Shown here in pieces: positions 1 through 7,179 of a DNA stretch of 41,557 bases. Made by a program: the position numbers and the translations under genes. This stretch comes from Geomesophilobacter sediminis (GTDB lineage Bacteria; Desulfobacterota; Desulfuromonadia; Geobacterales; Geobacteraceae). A model generated the notes under the pieces. That model saw nothing but the letters and a program-made list of their open reading frames with translations. It had not been told where the DNA came from and made no database searches. Numbering within the stretch: position 1 is the first letter of the stretch; the number at the start of each line of letters is the position of its first letter. The stretch covers positions 1 to 41,557 of the forward strand of contig NZ_JAEMHM010000031.1 of NCBI RefSeq assembly GCF_016458275.1, given 5' to 3'.

Positions 1-53
1 CAGGGCCGATGGTACTGCATGGGTAACTGTGTGGGAGAGTAGGTCGCCGCAGG
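1..53 (+). rRNA. rrf: 5S ribosomal RNA, 3' part
   Basis: The window opens inside a 5S rRNA. The run containing GGTACTGCATGGGTAACTGT and then GGGAGAGTAGGTCGCCGC is the conserved 3' half of bacterial 5S rRNA. The 5' half lies outside the window. It is followed directly by an intrinsic terminator, so this is the end of a plus-strand rRNA operon. The 3' end is set to within a few bases. Confidence 0.9.
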
Positions 54-64
54 GAATTTATTTG

Positions 65-104
65 AAAGGCCCACCTGACATATGCGTCGGGTGGGCCTTT
101 TGCT
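65..104 (+). terminator. Intrinsic terminator of the rRNA operon
   Basis: An 11-bp perfect stem, AAAGGCCCACC (65-75) with GGTGGGCCTTT (90-100), extended inward by TGAC/GTCG, is followed by a short T-rich tail. It lies about 12 bp after the 5S end. Confidence 0.85.
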
Positions 105-277
105 TTTGGGGCCGCGACGCATCACTTGCCAGCCTCGCCGATATCCTCGTTACTGATGTTTCCCGCCTTTTTGCCTAGCATTTCTCTGCGCTTTTTTGAC
201 CTGCATCAAAATCGGCCAGACCATCTTCCTCTATCTTGGTTGGACCGTAACTGATTACCGAGAGAGAGGGATATGTC

Positions 278-685
278 ATGGCTGGTTTGATTGAAGAATT
301 AAAACAGGAGCACGCGTTTATCACTTCTTTGCTGGATCGGGCGCGCGATTCCAGTATCTCCAGTGCGGAAGCCCACCGCCTCCTCATGTCGGCACAAGAT
401 GCATTGCTCGCCCACCTGAAGAAGGAAGACCTTCAACTGTACCCGGTGCTTAAAAAGGCCGCCCTGGAAAATCATGCCATCAAGGGGACCGTCGACTTCT
501 ACATGCAAGACATGGAGGAGATCAGCAACGACGCAGCCAGTTTCTTTGAGACCTACTCACGCGACGACTCGCCCATTGACATTGAATTCGCCCGGGCCTT
601 CGGGAAACTCTTTGCAACCTTCGTCAGAAGAATTCGCAGTGAAGAGATGACGCTATACAAAATCTACGAGAAGTTGAATCCCTGA
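278..685 (+). CDS. Hemerythrin-like (HHE) domain protein
   Basis: 135 residues, all-helical, matching single-domain hemerythrin/HHE cation-binding proteins, which use a histidine/carboxylate di-iron site in a four-helix bundle to bind O2, NO or iron. Visible metal-site elements are an N-terminal EH pair (residue 13), HLKKED (about residues 46-51) and an NH near residue 66. The second half is weaker: the expected HxxxE in the last helix reads RIRSEE. The iron site may therefore be partial and O2 carriage is not assured. A weak GAGG lies upstream of the ATG. The gene stands alone between the rRNA terminator and a non-coding gap. Family assignment is good; function (oxygen or NO sensing, iron handling) is open. 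Confidence 0.8.
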   Translation: MAGLIEELKQEHAFITSLLDRARDSSISSAEAHRLLMSAQDALLAHLKKEDLQLYPVLKKAALENHAIKGTVDFYMQDMEEISNDAASFFETYSRDDSPIDIEFARAFGKLFATFVRRIRSEEMTLYKIYEKLNP

Positions 686-909
686 CCGGGATAGTAGCAA
701 GGGAGCGCCAGTGTCGGAACAGAAGAAAACCAGACCTCGATAACCTCAAGACCGGAGACTTTATTTAAGAGCAGGGCAAGGACCTGTTCACCGTTCGGCT
801 GCGGGTGGCGGAGGGATGACTTGATGCGGCGCGGATAAAGCATATCGCCGACGGTGCCTTGAAATACGGCATACCTAGCATCCACCTTGTACCTGGTCGA
901 TGAACGCAG

Positions 910-943
910 AAAAGCGGCGCCATGCGTAGATGGCGCCGCTTTT
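910..943. terminator. Perfect 14-bp hairpin, likely terminator
   Basis: AAAAGCGGCGCCAT (910-923), loop GCGTAG, then ATGGCGCCGCTTTT (930-943). The stem is perfect with A/T tracts on both outer flanks, so it could act on either strand. It lies 225 bp beyond the hemerythrin stop codon and may serve that gene or a small untranslated transcript. Confidence 0.6.
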
Positions 944-1129
944 CGTTTCCACGCAGGACAGGGTGGTGAGGCCGTTTACGGATGACCCAACGGTCCGATG
1001 TCAGTGGCGAGTGGGCCGGGCATGTGCCGAGTTCCTCCGCGCATAGAAGAACCAGGTCGCTGCGATGCCGGTGGCAGAGAAGGCAGCAGGTGCGCCCGGC
1101 GAAGATTGGATTGGGAGCTGGTTTATCTG

Positions 1130-1157
1130 TTGACACCCGGGGGACGCTCGGTGTAAG
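1130..1157 (+). promoter_or_regulatory. Putative sigma70 promoter for hisI-hisG
   Basis: TTGACA at 1130-1135, 16-bp spacer, TGTAAG at 1152-1157. The -35 is consensus and the -10 is weak. It lies about 45 bp before the hisI ATG. Confidence 0.45.
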
Positions 1158-1203
1158 AAAGTGGGGATTTTCATAAATACCTGTTGGAAAAGGACTCCAA
1201 GGC

Positions 1204-1581
1204 ATGATCAAGATCGATTTCGAGAAGATGGGTGGATTAATTCCGGCGGTCATCCAGGACTACGAGAACGGCGAAGTGCTGATGGTCGCGTTCATGGACC
1301 AGAAGACGCTGGACCTGACCCTCCGGGACGGGAAGACCTGGTTCTTCAGCCGCACCCGCAACAAGTACTGGATGAAAGGTGAGGAGTCCGGGAATACCCA
1401 GGACGTCGTCGAGGTTCTTACCGACTGCGATGCGGACACCGTCGTCATCAAGGTCAAGCAGAACGGTCCCGCTGCCTGCCATACCGGCAACCGCAGCTGC
1501 TTCTATGTGAAGTGGGAAGACGGCCAGTGGGTCGAACATTCCAACCCGCTCTTCGATCCCAATGAGGTCTACAAGAAGTAA
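1204..1581 (+). CDS. hisI: Phosphoribosyl-AMP cyclohydrolase
   Basis: 125 residues, the usual size of the monofunctional enzyme, with no HisE (pyrophosphohydrolase) domain fused. It opens the purine ring of phosphoribosyl-AMP, the third step of histidine synthesis, in the cytosol. Signatures seen are FMDQKTL near the start, [19 protein letters not shown], the DCDADT block carrying Asp ligands and a Cys, and the C-terminal [12 protein letters not shown] with the two further zinc cysteines. The gene is followed 46 bp later by hisG on the same strand, so the two probably share a transcript away from the main his genes. An AAGGA-type ribosome binding site precedes the ATG. Confidence 0.95.
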   Translation: MIKIDFEKMGGLIPAVIQDYENGEVLMVAFMDQKTLDLTLRDGKTWFFSRTRNKYWMKGEESGNTQDVVEVLTDCDADTVVIKVKQNGPAACHTGNRSCFYVKWEDGQWVEHSNPLFDPNEVYKK

Positions 1582-1627
1582 GGGGTGGGTGGTTTCATTG
1601 CTAATTTCTTTTTGAGGGGACTATTCA

Positions 1628-2503
1628 ATGGAGAATCTTCTGAAATTGGGCATTCCGAAAGGGAGCCTTGAGGGCGCGACGGTCGACCTGTTCAAGAAGG
1701 CCGGCTGGCAGATCAACATTTCCTCCCGCAGCTATTTCCCCACCATCGACGACGATGAGATCAAATGCTCTTTGATGCGTCCGCAGGAGATGGCCAAATA
1801 CGTCGAGCGCGGCACCGTCGACGTCGGCATCGCCGGCCGCGACTGGGTCCGGGAAAACGACTCCGACGTCTTCGAGCTGTGCGAGATGGTGTACTCGAAG
1901 GTTTCCCGCCGCCCGGCGCGCTGGGTCCTGGTGGTGAACAAGGATTCCAAGGTACAAAAGCCGGAAGACCTGGCCGGAGCCACCATTTCCACCGAGCTGG
2001 TCGGCTTCACCAAGCGCTACTTTGCCGAGCGCAACATCCCGGTTAACGTGGAATTCTCCTGGGGGGCCACCGAGGCCAAGGTGGTCGAGGGACTGTGCGA
2101 CGCCATCGTCGAGGTGACCGAAACCGGGTCCACCATCAAGGCCAACGGGCTGCGCATCGTCTGCGAGCTGATGGAGTCGGTTCCGGTCATGGTCGTCAAC
2201 AAACAGGCTTGGCAGGACCCGTTCAAGAAGGCGAAGATCGAGCAGATCGCGACCCTGCTTCAGTCGGCACTGCGGGCCGAAGGGATGGTCGGGCTCAAAA
2301 TGAACGCACCCGGTGACAAGGTCAAGGCGATTACCGAGATCCTCCCGAGCCTCAACCTACCGACGGTTTCCAACCTCTACAACTCGGATTGGGTTTCCAT
2401 CGAGAGCATCCTGCACGAGAAAGAGGTGCGCCAGATCGTGCCGGAGCTGCTCAAGCACGGCGCGCAGGGGATCGTGGAGTATTCGCTGAATAAGATTATC
2501 TAG
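1628..2503 (+). CDS. hisG: ATP phosphoribosyltransferase, long form
   Basis: 291 residues. It catalyses the first step of histidine synthesis, joining ATP and PRPP. The N-terminal part starts [22 protein letters not shown], typical of HisG. The PRPP-binding loop is [16 protein letters not shown] (about residues 162-177). The length and the C-terminal 75 or so residues ([20 protein letters not shown] onward) indicate the long form with a regulatory ACT-like domain, which is normally feedback-inhibited by histidine and needs no HisZ. GAGGGG precedes the ATG. It forms a two-gene unit with hisI and ends at a terminator shared with the converging hydrogenase operon. Confidence 0.95.
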   Translation: MENLLKLGIPKGSLEGATVDLFKKAGWQINISSRSYFPTIDDDEIKCSLMRPQEMAKYVERGTVDVGIAGRDWVRENDSDVFELCEMVYSKVSRRPARWVLVVNKDSKVQKPEDLAGATISTELVGFTKRYFAERNIPVNVEFSWGATEAKVVEGLCDAIVEVTETGSTIKANGLRIVCELMESVPVMVVNKQAWQDPFKKAKIEQIATLLQSALRAEGMVGLKMNAPGDKVKAITEILPSLNLPTVSNLYNSDWVSIESILHEKEVRQIVPELLKHGAQGIVEYSLNKII

Positions 2504-2516
2504 GTGATAGAGGGCA

Positions 2517-2584
2517 AACCCCATCCTCACCCTGGCCGTCGCAATCCGTGCTCTCGCACGCGACCCTTGAAGGGGAGGGGACGC
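2517..2584 (+). repeat. Dispersed repeat, copy A (68 bp)
   Basis: This stretch after hisG begins AACCCCATCCTCACCCTG and ends CTTGAAGGGGAGGGGACGC. An inverted copy lies at 19440-19507 with near-identical ends and a more variable middle. It has no coding signature. Confidence 0.7.
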
Positions 2585-2650
2585 AGGGGGTGAAGTCTCC
2601 CTTACCTGAGGGGGGATCAAAGGTCTGAGGGGTAATCCGCACAAAAAAAG

Positions 2651-2678
2651 AAGGCCCGGCAGTTTTGCCGGGCCTTTT
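2651..2678. terminator. Bidirectional terminator between hisG and the hydrogenase operon
   Basis: AAGGCCCGGC (2651-2660), loop AGTTTT, GCCGGGCCTT (2667-2676), with T's after it on the plus strand and a seven-A run before it that gives a U tract on the minus strand. It sits between two converging operons. Confidence 0.85.
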
Positions 2679-2706
2679 GCATTGCATGGTCGCAACATCC
2701 GGGGGA

Positions 2707-3180
2707 TCAGTGCAGCGCTGCTACCCCCCAGCCCTCAAGTTCCTGCAGCACCTGATTCGCCAAGGGCTCGACCTGGGCCGCGACGGCCGGGGTCAGCTCC
2801 ATCGACATCTCGATCGACTCCGGCTGCACTCCCAGAAGCACCATTTCCTCAGGCGCCTCCCCCACCAACGACGCTACGGTCAACAAGTCCTTCAGCCCCA
2901 TCTGGTGCGGCGAGACCTTGGTTTCCAGGGCCAGGGGGATTTCCTCGCCGTAGAGGCGCACCAGGGTTCCCGGCGCCGCACCGGTTTCCACCGCATCCAC
3001 CACCAACAGCTTTTCCGCGGCCCCGATCTGGGGGAGCAGGTCGAGCCCCAGCGTGCCGCCGTCCAGAAGGGTTACCTCATCCGGAAACCGGCAGGTCTGC
3101 TGCAGATGCTGCACCACCCGCACCCCGACCCCGTCGTCGCTCATCACCAGGTTTCCGATCCCCAATACCAGTATTTTCAC
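2707..3180 (-). CDS. hyaP: Hydrogenase maturation protease (HyaD/HybD/HupD family)
   Basis: 157 residues. Such enzymes clip the C-terminal tail of the NiFe large subunit once nickel is inserted. The start MKILVLGIGNLVMSDDGVGV is the family signature; the nickel-sensing acidic residue at position 16, Glu in E. coli HybD, is Asp here. Further family positions are VVDAVETG (the middle Asp) and SPHQMG (the His). The start codon is GTG, one base after the cytochrome b stop, with GAAGGA upstream, so the two are translationally coupled. It is the last gene of the hydrogenase operon; its substrate must be the large subunit two genes upstream. The symbol follows the Geobacter hyaSLBP naming as I recall it. 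Confidence 0.9.
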   Translation of the reverse strand: MKILVLGIGNLVMSDDGVGVRVVQHLQQTCRFPDEVTLLDGGTLGLDLLPQIGAAEKLLVVDAVETGAAPGTLVRLYGEEIPLALETKVSPHQMGLKDLLTVASLVGEAPEEMVLLGVQPESIEMSMELTPAVAAQVEPLANQVLQELEGWGVAALH

Positions 3181-3181
3181 A

Positions 3182-3838
3182 CTAGTCCTTCTTGTGCACC
3201 GGTTTGTAACCGCCGAAGATGCTCGACATCACCCCGCCGCGCTCCTTGATGTCCATCAGCCAGGCACTGTACACGTGGTGGATGGCGAAGGCAATGAGGA
3301 ACCACATGATCAGGTGGTGGGTCATCCGCACTCCCTGGTTGGTGAAGATGTGCAGCACCGGCCCGAAGATGTGGTGCAAAAAGCCGTGCGGCGCATGTTC
3401 GCTGTAAAGGGCGAAGCCGGTGATGATCATGACGATGTAGAGCAGAAAGACCACCGAGTAGGCGAGCCCCGCCAGCGCGTTGTGACCGATGGTATAGGGC
3501 GCCCGCTTGCTGACGAAGGTGTAGTAGTTGAAGACGTTGTACATGTCCTGGCGCCCCTTCTTGTTGCGCCAAGGAAAGAACTCGCGCCAGGAGGCCTGTT
3601 CGTTGCCGACGAAGGACCAGTAGATCCGGCTGACCACGCTGACGGCAAAGGCATACCCGGCGACGAAGTGGGTGAAGCGGACCCATCCCATGGTGAACTC
3701 GTCGGTAACGAGCGCGACGCTCTTCGGCGCACCGATGAAAAGGCCGGTCAGCGACAGGGTGACGATGGAAAGGGCGATCACCCAGTGGGTCACCCGTACC
3801 GGGACCTCCCAGATGTACTTTTCGTAGAGATCGGCCAT
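3182..3838 (-). CDS. hyaB: Ni/Fe-hydrogenase b-type cytochrome subunit
   Basis: 218 residues with four hydrophobic spans. It anchors the periplasmic hydrogenase dimer to the membrane and passes electrons from H2 through two b haems to menaquinone. Candidate haem histidines are in VTHWVIALSIVTLSLTG (helix 1), FTHFVAGYAFAVSVV (helix 2), and the GFLHHIFGP and RMTHHLIMWFLIAFAIHH regions. The start MADLYEKYIWEVPVRVTHW is typical of HyaC/HupC proteins. GGAGGAG lies close to the ATG, 9 bp after the large-subunit stop. In Geobacter naming this subunit is HyaB, which should not be confused with E. coli HyaB, the large subunit. Confidence 0.92.
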   Translation of the reverse strand: MADLYEKYIWEVPVRVTHWVIALSIVTLSLTGLFIGAPKSVALVTDEFTMGWVRFTHFVAGYAFAVSVVSRIYWSFVGNEQASWREFFPWRNKKGRQDMYNVFNYYTFVSKRAPYTIGHNALAGLAYSVVFLLYIVMIITGFALYSEHAPHGFLHHIFGPVLHIFTNQGVRMTHHLIMWFLIAFAIHHVYSAWLMDIKERGGVMSSIFGGYKPVHKKD

Positions 3839-3847
3839 GGCCTCCTC

Positions 3848-5551
3848 CTAGCGTACGTTGATCTTCACCATCTCGTTGCCGGTCGCATCCATGACATGGA
3901 CCGCGCAGGCGAGACAGGGATCGAAGGAGTGAATGGTCCTCAGGATTTCCAATGGTTTGTTGGGGTCGGCGAGCGGGGTCCCCACCAGCGCCGCCTCGTA
4001 CGGCCCCCGAAGTCCCTTCGCGTCGCGCGGCGACGCGTTCCAGGTGGAGGGGACCACCGCCTGGTAGTTCAGGATCTTGCCGTTTTCGATCTTGATCCAG
4101 TGGCCGAGCGCACCGCGGGGCGCCTCGTGCCAGCCGTACCCCTTGGCGTACTGCGGCCAGCTCGCCGGGTCCCATTTGGCGCCGTTGTGCACCTTGGTGT
4201 CACCCTTGCCGATGTTGTCGATGAGCTGGTCGAGCCACTTGGGCGTCTGCTGCGCGATGAGCAGGCAATCGATGCCGCGCGCCGCGGTCCGCCCCAGGGT
4301 GGAGAAGAGGACCTCGGGGCCGACGTTGAGCTGCTTGAGCACGCCGTTCACCGCGCCCTGCACCTCCTTGTGCCCCGAGGCATAGGCGACCAGGAGCCTC
4401 GCCAGGGGACCGACCTCCATCGGCTGGTCCAGGTAGCGCGGCGCCTTGACCCAGGAGTACTGGCGGTCGACGTTGAGGTTCTTGTAGGGGGGCGTGGGGC
4501 CGGTGTAGAGCTTCTGGGATTCCCCCTCCCAGGGATGAAGTCCCTTGCCGGTGGCCGGCTTGGAGTACTGGTACCAGGAGTGGTCCACGTACTCGGTGAC
4601 CTTGTCCTGTTCGACCGGCATCACCTTGGTCAGGTCCTTGTTGACGATCACCCCGGCCGGGAACCACGGCTTGCCGCTCACCGGGTCCGGGAACTCGCCG
4701 TAGGACAGGTAGTTGCCGACCCCGCCGCCGATCCCGCCCCATTCCTTGTAGAAGGAGGCGACCGCGATCAGGTCCGGGATGTAGACCTTCTCCACGAAGA
4801 CCTGCGCCTTGGCGAGGAGCTGCTTGATCTGCGCGAGCTTGTCCGCGTTGAGCGCGTTTTGGGAGTCCAAGTCGATCGGGATCGCCATCCCCCCCACCAG
4901 GAAGGTCTGCGGGTGCGGGTTCTTGCTCCCCAGGATCGCGTGGACCTTGATGACGTCCTTTTGCCACTCCAGGGCCTCCAGGTAGTGGGCGGTCGCCATC
5001 AGGTTCGCCTCGGGAGGAAGCTTGTAGGCCGGGTGCCCCCAGTAGGCGTTGGCGAAGGGGCCGAGCCTCCCTTTCGCGACGAAGGCCTTGAGCTTGTCCT
5101 GCACCCCCTTGAAATAGGTGGGGGAGTTGAGCGGCCAGTCCGAGATCGAGGCCGCGAGCGCCGCGGTCTTGGTGGGGTCGGCCTTGAGGGCCGAGGTGAT
5201 GTCGACCCAGTCCAGGGCGTGCAGGTGGTAGAAGTGGATGACGTGGTCCTGGACGTTTTGGATCCCCATGATGATGTTGCGGATCAGCTGGGCGTTGGGG
5301 GGGACCTTGATGTCGAGTGCGTTCTCCACGCAGCGGATCGAGGCGATGGAATGGACGGTGGTGCAGACGCCGCAGAAGCGCTGGGTGAAGTACCAGGCGT
5401 CGCGCGGGTCGCGCCCCTTGAGGATGGTCTCGATGCCGCGGAACATGGTGGAGCTGCTCCAGGCGTCGGAGACCCGGCCTCCGTTCACCTCCGCCTCGAT
5501 GCGGAGGTGTCCTTCGATTCGGGTGATGGGGTCAACTACGATCCTCGTCAT
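3848..5551 (-). CDS. hyaL: [NiFe] hydrogenase large subunit
   Basis: 567 residues. It carries the NiFe active site that splits H2 in the periplasm. The N-terminal ligand motif is RFCGVCTTVH (Cys60, Cys63, His67) and the C-terminal one is DPCLACAVH (Cys546, Cys549, His552). The 15 residues after His552 (VMDATGNEMVKINVR) are the tail expected to be removed by the protease encoded downstream. It starts MTRIVVDPITRIEGHLRIE, the usual group 1 start. Its ATG abuts the TAG of the small-subunit gene and the ribosome site GGAGGAG lies inside that gene, so expression is coupled. It has no export signal of its own and should travel with the Tat-targeted small subunit. Confidence 0.96.
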   Translation of the reverse strand: MTRIVVDPITRIEGHLRIEAEVNGGRVSDAWSSSTMFRGIETILKGRDPRDAWYFTQRFCGVCTTVHSIASIRCVENALDIKVPPNAQLIRNIIMGIQNVQDHVIHFYHLHALDWVDITSALKADPTKTAALAASISDWPLNSPTYFKGVQDKLKAFVAKGRLGPFANAYWGHPAYKLPPEANLMATAHYLEALEWQKDVIKVHAILGSKNPHPQTFLVGGMAIPIDLDSQNALNADKLAQIKQLLAKAQVFVEKVYIPDLIAVASFYKEWGGIGGGVGNYLSYGEFPDPVSGKPWFPAGVIVNKDLTKVMPVEQDKVTEYVDHSWYQYSKPATGKGLHPWEGESQKLYTGPTPPYKNLNVDRQYSWVKAPRYLDQPMEVGPLARLLVAYASGHKEVQGAVNGVLKQLNVGPEVLFSTLGRTAARGIDCLLIAQQTPKWLDQLIDNIGKGDTKVHNGAKWDPASWPQYAKGYGWHEAPRGALGHWIKIENGKILNYQAVVPSTWNASPRDAKGLRGPYEAALVGTPLADPNKPLEILRTIHSFDPCLACAVHVMDATGNEMVKINVR

Positions 5552-6673
5552 CTATTTCTCCTCCTTCGACGTGTCGGCGTCACTCTTGCCGCGGAAGGCG
5601 CTCACCACGCCGTGGACGGCGAAGGCCGCGGCGGTGCCGGCTGCGACCCCGATGCCGATCGAGTCGGCGGTGTGCTCGATGCCGAAGCCCGGGACGTTCG
5701 GGAGTCTCTGGTACAAGGGGGTCATGGTGTCCCAGAAGCCGGGCTGCGAGCAGCCGGCGCAGCCGTGGCCGGCGGCCACCGGCCAGGAGGTCTTCTGGTT
5801 GAAGCGCTGGGTCGGGCAGTTGTGGAAGGTCTCCGGCCCCTTGCACCCCATCTTGTAGAGGCAGTAGCCGACCTTGTGACCGTCGTCCCCCCAGCGTTCC
5901 ACGTACTGGCCGGCGTCGAAGTGCGGGCGCCGTTCGCAGTTGTCGTGGATCCGTTTGCCGTAGGCGAAAAGGGGTCGCCCCTGGTCGTCGGTGGCGGGGA
6001 GCTTGCCGAAGGTGAGGAAATAGACCACGGCGGCGGTGAGGTTGTCGGCGTTCAAGGGGCAGCCGGGGAGGTTCAGCACGGTGGCCCCGGGGACCGCCTC
6101 GCGAACCCCGACCGCTCCGGTAGGGTTGGGCGATGCGGCGGGAAGCCCGCCGAAGCTCGCGCAGGTGCCGACGGCGATGGTGGCGAGCGCGTTGCCGCAG
6201 ACCTCGCGCGCGGTATCGACCGCGGTGCGCCCGGCGACGCAGCAGTAGATGCCGTCGTCTTTGAGGGGGATCGATCCCTCGACCACGGCGAGGTACTTCC
6301 CTTTCTGTTCCTTGACCACCTTGGCGAGCGCCTCCTCCGCCTGGAAGCCGGCCGCAGCCATCACCGTCTCATGGTAGTCGACCGAGAGGATGTCCAGGAT
6401 CAGCTCGGCCACGGTCGGGTGTTCGGCACGCAACAGCGCCTCGGTGTCGGCCGCGCAGTCCTGGTACTCGAGCCAGACCAGGGTCGGGCGCTTGACCTCG
6501 TCGAGCGCCTGGGCGATCTTCGGGGCGAAGGTGACCGGCAGCGCCAGCGCCGCCGACATCGTGGTGCAGAACTTGAGGAAGTCGCGGCGCGAAACGCCTC
6601 TCTCCTCGAGAAGACGCGAAAGGCTCGGCCCCTCCTCGTCACATCCCCCCAACTCCTTGCGCAGTTTACCCAT
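5552..6673 (-). CDS. hyaS: [NiFe] hydrogenase small subunit with Tat signal
   Basis: 373 residues from the ATG at 6673, chosen over an in-frame upstream ATG because GGGAGG sits 8 bp before it. A twin-arginine signal (SRRDFLKF, residues 28-35, then a hydrophobic stretch) sends the folded dimer to the periplasm. A C-terminal hydrophobic helix (IGIGVAAGTAAAFAVHGVV) anchors it. Distal, medial and proximal Fe-S cluster residues are visible: GTCASFGG, LPGCPLNADNL, HDNCERR, GYCLYKMGCKGP, HNCP and GHGCAGCSQPGFWD. The odd feature is the first proximal motif, which reads QDCAADTEALLR instead of ECTGCTE, so one cysteine ligand is Asp76. There are no extra cysteines of the O2-tolerant group 1d type. It is the first gene of the operon. 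Confidence 0.95.
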   Translation of the reverse strand: MGKLRKELGGCDEEGPSLSRLLEERGVSRRDFLKFCTTMSAALALPVTFAPKIAQALDEVKRPTLVWLEYQDCAADTEALLRAEHPTVAELILDILSVDYHETVMAAAGFQAEEALAKVVKEQKGKYLAVVEGSIPLKDDGIYCCVAGRTAVDTAREVCGNALATIAVGTCASFGGLPAASPNPTGAVGVREAVPGATVLNLPGCPLNADNLTAAVVYFLTFGKLPATDDQGRPLFAYGKRIHDNCERRPHFDAGQYVERWGDDGHKVGYCLYKMGCKGPETFHNCPTQRFNQKTSWPVAAGHGCAGCSQPGFWDTMTPLYQRLPNVPGFGIEHTADSIGIGVAAGTAAAFAVHGVVSAFRGKSDADTSKEEK

Positions 6674-6763
6674 CGAAAGAACCTCCCTGCAGTGGAAAGA
6701 TCGCCCTCCTGCTCCATGGGGCCGGGGGCGGAGCATGTGGAACTAATTAATTTGAATAACCGC

Positions 6764-6791
6764 GTTTTACTACTTATGTGCGCGTTGTCAA
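6764..6791 (-). promoter_or_regulatory. Putative promoter of the hydrogenase operon
   Basis: Read on the minus strand: TTGACA (6786-6791), 16-bp spacer, TAAAAC (6764-6769). It gives a leader of about 85 nt before the small-subunit ATG. Its pattern resembles the imcH promoter region at 17747-17776. Confidence 0.5.
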
Positions 6792-6811
6792 GGAAATCTT
6801 TCGTAAGGTGC

Positions 6812-6846
6812 AAAAAAAGGAGGGGCTCCCGCTTTGGGTCCCCTCC
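6812..6846 (-). terminator. Terminator after the 65-residue gene
   Basis: On the minus strand, GGAGGGG (6846-6840) pairs with CCCCTCC (6825-6819), with a partly paired GC-rich loop, followed by seven T's (6818-6812). It separates the small gene from the hydrogenase promoter. Confidence 0.75.
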
Positions 6847-6881
6847 TTCGGTAACGATAAAAGGTGAAACGTTGTTTGTAG

Positions 6882-7079
6882 TTACTTCGTTTCGACGATT
6901 TCGCAGTCGTCTTCCGGCCAGCTGTCCAAGCTGCCGTCCGTCAGCTCCACCTGCACGGTGTCCCCCTCGATGGTGCAGCCGAAACTCAGGCCGACTTCGC
7001 CTGTCTGGCGGTTGCGGACCTGGAGCCTTTCGTCCCTGCGCTCCGTTCTGTCGCAGATTTCTGAGTGGACTGGTTTCAT
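6882..7079 (-). CDS. Small hypothetical protein, 65 residues
   Basis: I do not recognise a family. The protein is hydrophilic with three cysteines (residues 9, 35 and 59) and a middle part (GLSFGCTIEGDTVQVELTDG) that reads like beta strands. An acidic C-terminus (SWPEDDCEIVETK) follows. Support for it being real is a strong GGAGGGA 5 bp before the ATG, a good promoter upstream (7142-7170) and its own terminator downstream. It has no signal peptide or membrane segment. It lies between the hydrogenase and pckA operons but shares no transcript with the former. The spacing of the cysteines does not form a classic zinc ribbon. Confidence 0.7.
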   Translation of the reverse strand: MKPVHSEICDRTERRDERLQVRNRQTGEVGLSFGCTIEGDTVQVELTDGSLDSWPEDDCEIVETK

Positions 7080-7141
7080 GGCGTCCCTCCTGAGTAACCT
7101 GAGTATGCGAACTTAATCTGTTAAACCCATTTGTTATCCTA

Positions 7142-7170
7142 ATGATACCAACCACACCGCCATTGTGCAA
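7142..7170 (-). promoter_or_regulatory. Putative sigma70 promoter of the 65-residue gene
   Basis: Minus strand: TTGCAC (7170-7165), 17-bp spacer, TATCAT (7147-7142), then a leader of about 60 nt to the ATG at 7079. Confidence 0.5.
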
Positions 7171-7179
7171 CAGGGCGTG

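Larger units (their letters stand above)
686..1203. other. 518-bp non-coding gap before hisI
   Basis: No reading frame here has a convincing start signal or protein signature. The gap holds a strong hairpin (910-943) and a sigma70-like promoter (1130-1157) before hisI. I recognise no riboswitch or histidine-rich leader peptide. Confidence 0.5.

Noticed and set aside
686-1203. Small frames at 664-1253 (minus) and 982-1176 (plus) as genes
   Set aside because: No ribosome sites, high Arg/Cys/Pro filler composition, and a hairpin in the middle of the region.
2504-2600. A cyclic-di-GMP (GEMM) riboswitch suggested by GGGCAAACC after hisG
   Set aside because: The rest of the GEMM core is absent and the stretch is explained by the dispersed 68-bp repeat.
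3053-7093. A 1346-codon open frame on the plus strand across the hydrogenase operon
   Set aside because: It is antisense to four certain genes, has no family sequence and reads as Val/Gly/Arg/Asp-rich filler. Strong GC bias at third codon positions removes stops from this frame.
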